Assembly: GCF_030413635.1 (NCBI RefSeq) | Contig: NZ_CP129235.1 | Span: 3,534,001 to 3,598,000 of the forward strand | Length of the DNA stretch: 64,000 nucleotides | DNA from: Planococcus shenhongbingii | GTDB lineage: Bacteria > Bacillota > Bacilli > Bacillales_A > Planococcaceae | Direction of reading: 5' to 3' | Shown: in pieces, positions 60,201-64,000 of the stretch | How the letters are laid out: each line of letters starts with the position of its first letter | How positions within the stretch are numbered: the stretch's first letter is position 1 | Translations under genes and position numbers: made by a program | The notes under the pieces: generated by a model | The model's database searches: none | Told to the model about the DNA's origin: nothing | The model's input: only the letters and a program-made list of their open reading frames with translations

Positions 60201-60310
60201 CGCTAAGCAAAATTGTTTGCTATCACAACCGATGGCTACGAACCATGTAATGACGACTATGAAATAGGTTTCCCTACAGCTACTCCCCCTTGACATAAAG
60301 TCAAAGTCTA
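60186..60310 (-). promoter_or_regulatory. yybP-ykoY (manganese) riboswitch
   Basis: Minus strand contains AAGGGGGAGTAGCTGTAGGG, TAGTCGTCATTACATGG, GTTCGTAGCCATCGG and GCTTAGCGAGACC, matching the conserved yybP-ykoY core, with the 3' part overlapping the terminator stem as in the family's on-switches. A -10-like TATACT lies just upstream near 60330. Confidence 0.92.
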
Positions 60311-60434
60311 TTGAGTTGTTATTAATAGTATAGCATCCGATAAAAGGAATTGGAGCCAAGAATTTGTCGAAACCATGGCGGACTTTTCAGTTAACTTATA
60401 AATGATGCTTTAAACCATCACCTATCGCTGTATG

Positions 60435-60467
60435 GTTAAGAAATGAATGTGGTAGGATATTCTTAAC
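60435..60467. promoter_or_regulatory. Inverted repeat upstream of the MerR-like gene
   Basis: GTTAAGAA (60435-60442) and TTCTTAAC (60460-60467), 17-base spacer, ending 33 bases before the start codon. Candidate autoregulatory operator. Confidence 0.5.
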
Positions 60468-60500
60468 AAAAAAGGAGGTGTGTGCATTGGGAAGGGATTG

Positions 60501-60887
60501 ATGAAAATTGGCGAAATCGCAAAATTGAGTGGCGTGTCCACGAGAACCATTGACTATTACACAAATTGTGGGCTGTTGGCTGTTGAACGGTCAGAAGCCA
60601 ATTACCGGCTCTACCCTGACACCGTTCTGCACACCCTCGAACGGATTCAGTTTTTAAAAAAACAGCGCATGTCCATTGCCGAGATCCAAGAAATTCTTAA
60701 AGCGGGCGGCATGCCGGAAACAGAAGTGCTAATGGAAGATGTCATTGAAGAATTTGACTGCCTGCAGCGCAAGATTACGCGGCTGGAAGAACAATTGAAA
60801 GACGCACCCATTCATGTGAAAGTGCAAATCAGCAAAGCGCTGGAGAATAAAATGGCGGCGATCACCGCATTGCTCGCTTTGCTGTAA
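60501..60887 (+). CDS. MerR-family transcriptional regulator
   Basis: 128 residues. MerR winged helix at 1-70 (MKIGEIAKLSGVSTRTIDYY and YRLYPDTVLHTLERIQFLKK), then a long dimerisation helix (EDVIEEFDCLQRKITRLEEQ). The C-terminal part (about 105-128) is short, hydrophobic and lacks Cys ligands, so a metal or small-molecule effector cannot be read off. ATG at 60501 behind GGAAGGG. It ends 38 bases before the first CNNM gene on the same strand, so co-transcription with or control of the CNNM pair is plausible. Confidence 0.87.
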   Translation: MKIGEIAKLSGVSTRTIDYYTNCGLLAVERSEANYRLYPDTVLHTLERIQFLKKQRMSIAEIQEILKAGGMPETEVLMEDVIEEFDCLQRKITRLEEQLKDAPIHVKVQISKALENKMAAITALLALL

Positions 60888-60895
60888 TTAATTTT

Positions 60896-60928
60896 GGAGG
60901 TGAATCCCTTTTACAGGGAACATTAGTG
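60896..60928 (+). promoter_or_regulatory. Shine-Dalgarno separated from the start codon by a hairpin (CNNM copy 1)
   Basis: GGAGGTG (60896-60902) and GTG start (60926) are 23 bases apart. Between them TCCCT-TTTAC-AGGGA forms a 5-bp stem. Excluding the hairpin, 2 + 6 = 8 bases remain, the normal spacing. The same layout recurs at 62269-62303. Confidence 0.75.
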
Positions 60929-62230
60929 GATATAATTACAATACTGAATTTAGTGCTATTGGTCATATTAATCGGTTTGACCGCCTTTTTCGTCGGAGCC
61001 GAATTTGCGGTCGTCAAAATCCGCATGTCCCGCCTTGACCAACTGATAGCAGAAGGAAACAAAAAAGCGATAACGGCCAAAAAAGTAGCCAGCAACCTGG
61101 ACTATTACCTGTCCGCCTGCCAGCTGGGGATTACGGTAACTGCCCTTGGACTCGGGGCGCTCGGGAAACCGACCGTCGAGCGTCTGATGTATCCGATATT
61201 CGAATTCTTCGCCGTTTCCGATGCAGTGGCATCGGCGGCTTCCTATGCCATCGCATTTTTGCTTGTCACTTACTTGCACGTCGTGGTCGGAGAGATGGCG
61301 CCGAAAACTTTGGCAATCGAGTACGCCGAAAAAATGTCTTTGCTTCTCGCCCCGCCCCTTTACTGGTTCGGGAAAATCATGAAGCCATTTATCTGGGCTC
61401 TGAATGGTGCTGCCCAAGTTCTGTTGAGAGCATTTGGCGTACAGCCGGCCGGACAGGAACAGGCTTATTCGGAAGATGAACTGAAAATTGTCATGGCCCA
61501 AAGCCACGAAGGCGGGGCCATCAACGAAACCGAACTGTCCTATATGGAGAATGTCTTTACATTCGACGAACGCGCTGCCAAGGAAATCATGGTGCCCCGC
61601 ACGGAACTGGTGACACTCGACAAGGATATGCCGCAGGAAGAAATCATCCAAGTACTGGATGAAAATAATTATACGCGCTACCCGGTTACGGAAGATGGCG
61701 ACAAAGACCGCATCATCGGTTTTGTCAGCGCTAAAAAGATGCTTCCCCATATCGTGGCCGGCCGGCACTGGCAGCTTGCGGATTTTGTCCGGGAATTGCC
61801 GACGGTTTTTGAACAAACCGGCCTCCAGAACGCTCTTTTGAGAATGCAGCATGCCCATGTCCATATCGCCGTTGTGGCCGATGAATACGGCGGCACCGCG
61901 GGGATGATTACGCTGGAAGACATCCTGGAAGAAATCGTCGGCGAAATCCGCGACGAATTTGATGCCGATGAACAGCCGGATATCAGCCAAATCAGTGAAG
62001 ACCAGTACTTGATCAATGGACGGGTCTTGTTAAAAGATCTGGAGGAGCGTTTCGGCTTAATCTTTGATGAAAGCGAAGACATCGACACCATCGGCGGCTG
62101 GATTCATTACAGAAGCATGGGTGAAGTCCAACCCGGCGATACGCTCAGCAAAGACAACACCTTATGGACCGTCACCGAAATGGACCACCAGCAGATCAAA
62201 CAAGTCATGTTCCATCAGGAACTCTCTTAA
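60926..62230 (+). CDS. CNNM/CorC-family membrane protein (DUF21-CBS-CorC), copy 1
   Basis: 434 residues. DUF21 membrane domain at 1-190 with the family opening FFVGAEFAVVKIRMSRLDQL, LDYYLSACQLGITVTALGLG and HVVVGEMAPKTLAIEYAEKM. CBS pair at about 205-330 (VMVPRTELVTLD, YTRYPVTEDGDKDRIIGFV, GGTAGMITLEDILEEIVGEI). CorC_HlyC domain at about 345-430 (YLINGRVLLKDLEERFG, TIGGWIHYRSMGEVQPGD). Family members such as B. subtilis MpfA export Mg2+; older names are hemolysin/TlyC. GTG start behind the hairpin-separated ribosome binding site. Confidence 0.9.
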   Translation: MDIITILNLVLLVILIGLTAFFVGAEFAVVKIRMSRLDQLIAEGNKKAITAKKVASNLDYYLSACQLGITVTALGLGALGKPTVERLMYPIFEFFAVSDAVASAASYAIAFLLVTYLHVVVGEMAPKTLAIEYAEKMSLLLAPPLYWFGKIMKPFIWALNGAAQVLLRAFGVQPAGQEQAYSEDELKIVMAQSHEGGAINETELSYMENVFTFDERAAKEIMVPRTELVTLDKDMPQEEIIQVLDENNYTRYPVTEDGDKDRIIGFVSAKKMLPHIVAGRHWQLADFVRELPTVFEQTGLQNALLRMQHAHVHIAVVADEYGGTAGMITLEDILEEIVGEIRDEFDADEQPDISQISEDQYLINGRVLLKDLEERFGLIFDESEDIDTIGGWIHYRSMGEVQPGDTLSKDNTLWTVTEMDHQQIKQVMFHQELS

Positions 62231-62268
62231 GTTTGGAAACAGCTTATAAATGGAAGGAATTAATAATT

Positions 62269-62303
62269 GGAGGTGAATCCCTCATTGCGAGGGAACCATA
62301 TTG
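62269..62303 (+). promoter_or_regulatory. Shine-Dalgarno separated from the start codon by a hairpin (CNNM copy 2)
   Basis: GGAGGTG (62269-62275) and TTG start (62301) are 25 bases apart; TCCCTC-ATTGC-GAGGGA forms a 6-bp stem between them. Relative to copy 1 the stem has gained one C:G pair, a compensating double change, and the unpaired remainder is again 2 + 6 bases. Confidence 0.75.
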
Positions 62304-63356
62304 GATGGACAAATAACAATCAACTTACTGCTCATCGTACTGATGATTCTCGCGACCGCGTTCTTCGTCGGTGCCGAGTTCGCCATCTTGAAGGTGCGCA
62401 TGTCCAGGATCGACCAACTGATTTCAGAAGGCAATAAAAAAGCAGTACGTGCCAAAGAAGTGGCAAATAAACTGGATTACTATTTGTCAGCCTGCCAGAT
62501 CGGAATCACCATAACGGCCCTGATACTCGGGGCATTAGGGGAACCGACAGTCGAGCGCCTGCTGCATCCGGCATTTGAGTACTTTGCGGTGCCGGAAGCC
62601 TTGGCTACTGCCCTTTCTTACGCAATCGCTCTAGGAATCGTGACATTCTTGCACGTGGTCATCGGAGAACTGGCGCCGAAAACTTTAGCGATTCAGTTTG
62701 CTGAACGGATGACATTGCTGCTGGCTCCTCCGCTTTACTGGTTCGGAAAAATCATGAATCCATTTATTTGGCTGATGAACGGGTCTGCCCGTTTGTTATT
62801 AAAACTTTTCAAAGTCGAGCCATCAGGACATGAAGAAGCCCATTCGGAAGAAGAACTGAAGCTCATCATGGCGGAAAGCTATAAAAGCGGCGAAATCAAC
62901 CAGACCGAATTGACGTATTTAAAGAACATTTTCGCGTTTGATGACCGCATTGTCAAAAACATCATGATTCCGCGCGATCAAATGGTGACGGTCGATCAAG
63001 GACTATCACGCACGGAATTTTTTGAAGCACTGGATGAACACGAATACACACGTTACCCGGTCACTGAAGGCGGCAACAAAGACCGCATTCTCGGCTTTAT
63101 CAATACGAAAGAGCTGCTGACCAGCATGGCTGCCGGAAGAACGGAGGAGCCGGAGTCATTCATCCACAAAATGACAAGTTTCCCGGAAACCACACCGATC
63201 CAAAAAGTCCTGACGAAAATGCAGCAAAGCCGGATTCATATGGCCGTTGTAACGGGCAAAGACAGCCGCACTGTCGGACTCGTGACGATGGAAGATATTT
63301 TAGAGGAAATCGTCGGTGAAATCAGCGATGAATCCATCAGCATTGACCCAGCTTAA
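62301..63356 (+). CDS. CNNM-family membrane protein lacking the CorC domain, copy 2
   Basis: 351 residues. Closely similar to copy 1 across DUF21 (FFVGAEFAILKVRMSRIDQL, LDYYLSACQIGITITALILG, HVVIGELAPKTLAIQFAERM) and the CBS pair (IMIPRDQMVTVDQG, EYTRYPVTEGGNKDRILGFI, TVGLVTMEDILEEIVGEISD). It stops right after the second CBS domain (ESISIDPA), so the C-terminal CorC_HlyC domain of about 80 residues is missing. No frameshifted CorC remnant follows; a terminator does. TTG start as explained under 62269-62303. Confidence 0.88.
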   Translation: MDGQITINLLLIVLMILATAFFVGAEFAILKVRMSRIDQLISEGNKKAVRAKEVANKLDYYLSACQIGITITALILGALGEPTVERLLHPAFEYFAVPEALATALSYAIALGIVTFLHVVIGELAPKTLAIQFAERMTLLLAPPLYWFGKIMNPFIWLMNGSARLLLKLFKVEPSGHEEAHSEEELKLIMAESYKSGEINQTELTYLKNIFAFDDRIVKNIMIPRDQMVTVDQGLSRTEFFEALDEHEYTRYPVTEGGNKDRILGFINTKELLTSMAAGRTEEPESFIHKMTSFPETTPIQKVLTKMQQSRIHMAVVTGKDSRTVGLVTMEDILEEIVGEISDESISIDPA

Positions 63357-63378
63357 AATTTAAATTCTAGACACGCAA

Positions 63379-63416
63379 AAGAAGAGGTTGCCGATTGGCA
63401 ATCTCTTCTTTTTTTG
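63379..63416 (+). terminator. Intrinsic terminator after CNNM copy 2
   Basis: AAGAAGAGGTTGCC-gatt-GGCAATCTCTTCTT followed by T7. Confidence 0.88.
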
Positions 63417-63420
63417 ATTT

Positions 63421-63565
63421 CCAGCACTAATGCCAGCGTTGTTCACCAATACGTTTACCGTTCCGAATGCATTTTCCGGCTGTTCCATAACCGTAGCCCG
63501 TCCGCTTCGCTGGTAACGTTCTGTTTGACGAACAGCGCATTGCCAACGATTGCCTAGAGGAGCTG
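63421..63565 (-). pseudogene. Remnant of a short-chain dehydrogenase gene
   Basis: On the minus strand one frame reads ALFVKQNVTSEAD, and a base later the neighbouring frame continues ATVMEQPENAFGTVNVLV and then NNAGISAG: the central part of a FabG-like SDR with a one-base deletion near 63500 (GACGGGCT where GACTGGGCT is expected). Nothing before the fragment gives the TGxxxGIG motif and nothing after gives YxxxK; it ends at the CNNM terminator. A decayed fragment, distinct in sequence from the SDR trio at 35-38 kb. Confidence 0.7.
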
Positions 63566-63594
63566 CAGTCTTAAAAAAATCTTGCATAATGATA

Positions 63595-63622
63595 AAAACC
63601 CGCCGATTTAGCCGGCGGGCAC
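63595..63622 (-). terminator. Terminator-like hairpin without an upstream gene in the window
   Basis: Minus strand CCCGCCGGCTAAATCGGCGGG then TTTTTATC. No minus-strand gene that I support lies between here and base 64000. Confidence 0.7.
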
Positions 63623-63628
63623 TGGATA

Positions 63629-63737
63629 TGTGGACAGTTTCATCCGGAACCGGGGATAACTTTCCTGTTTCGTCAGTCTTTTAGGGTTTATCCACATGTG
63701 GATAAGCTGTATAGGAAGGGACTAGTCTTCGTCCACA
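63629..63737. other. DnaA-box cluster beside AT-rich DNA
   Basis: Two perfect DnaA boxes abut head to head: TTATCCACA (63688-63696) and TGTGGATAA (63697-63705). Two-mismatch boxes lie at 63629-63637 (TGTGGACAG), 63651-63659 (CGGGGATAA) and 63729-63737 (TCGTCCACA). From about 63755 to 63930 the DNA is strongly AT-rich. No gene is present from 63623 to 64000. Confidence 0.6.
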
Positions 63738-64000
63738 GGTTACAGGCAAATTAAACGCTGCAAAATCCATTTTATGAACCCTTCAAATCGAAAATCATTT
63801 CTTTAAATTATAGAGATTTTCCTAAATTATTATAGAAGAGACGAGAAAAAATAATTCTTTAATGTATAGAATTTCTTCATATTATCACTGATGATTTCAT
63901 GTTGATCTGCTTGGATTGAACATACGTATTTTATCCCTCTACTTAATGGCTTCTAATTGATGCAACCGGCGATACTGTCCTGCAAAAAACAGCAGCGGGC

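Noticed and set aside
60968..61990. 340-codon minus-strand frame
   Set aside because: Antisense to CNNM copy 1, which has full domain support; His/Phe/Arg-rich shadow composition.
1..64000. tRNA, rRNA, prophage, integrase or insertion sequence
   Set aside because: I found no cloverleaf, rRNA segment, transposase, integrase or phage structural gene in the window.

Overview
The window reads as chromosomal DNA of a low-to-mid GC Gram-positive bacterium of the Bacillales, most likely Planococcaceae (Planococcus or a close relative). The grounds are strong AGGAGG-type ribosome binding sites with frequent TTG/GTG starts, Bacillus-type riboswitches (TPP, lysine, yybP-ykoY), GlpP antitermination, RsbQ and RsbR homologues, a SigB-type promoter, and dense intrinsic terminators. 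The family placement is inference from protein flavour; no rRNA or tRNA gene is present to confirm it. I see no prophage, integrase, insertion sequence or CRISPR array.

Layout. 1-3.05 kb: TPP-riboswitch-controlled thiamine salvage operon tenA-thiM-thiD-thiE, with thiE running off the left edge. 3.08-7.7 kb: a sugar ABC transporter (ATPase divergent from a lipoprotein and two permeases). 8-9.7 kb: rlmN and a VOC protein. 10.1-14 kb: two paralogous acetyl/succinyl-CoA transferases flanking a LytTR regulator. 14.4-18.3 kb: three tandem MFS exporters. 18.8-19.7 kb: a CarH/LitR-type B12-binding MerR regulator. 20-29.6 kb: transport and housekeeping genes (purine permease, frameshifted NERD gene, NupC, DHA2 exporter, TraB-like protein, YpfJ-like metalloprotease, methyltransferase). 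29.6-30.9 kb: lysine riboswitch and dapA.

31.5-39.9 kb is a stress-signalling region: an RsbR-type STAS protein, two RsbQ-like hydrolases around a PAS-GGDEF protein, three tandem short-chain dehydrogenases and a YsnF/YflT-like protein behind a good SigB promoter. 40-50 kb holds a methyltransferase, a protein with all the signature residues of fluoroacetate dehalogenase, an ATP-grasp ligase, an LLM oxidoreductase, a membrane GGDEF-EAL protein, a kinase-like protein, a DUF4181 gene with an in-frame stop, and an acyltransferase. 50-56.8 kb is a glycerol-phosphate locus: glpP, a leader terminator, then ugpB-HAD-ugpC-ugpA-ugpE and a glycerophosphodiesterase. 57-63.4 kb holds a metallophosphoesterase, small membrane proteins, a TerC-family protein under a manganese riboswitch, a MerR regulator and two CNNM/CorC proteins with an unusual hairpin between Shine-Dalgarno and start codon. 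The right end has an SDR remnant and a cluster of DnaA boxes beside AT-rich DNA.

Two themes recur. Tandem or near-tandem paralogue sets are very common here (CoA transferases x2, MFS x3, RsbQ x2, SDR x3, CNNM x2). Several units carry visible RNA-level control: three metabolite or metal riboswitches, a GlpP-type leader terminator, and the Shine-Dalgarno hairpins.
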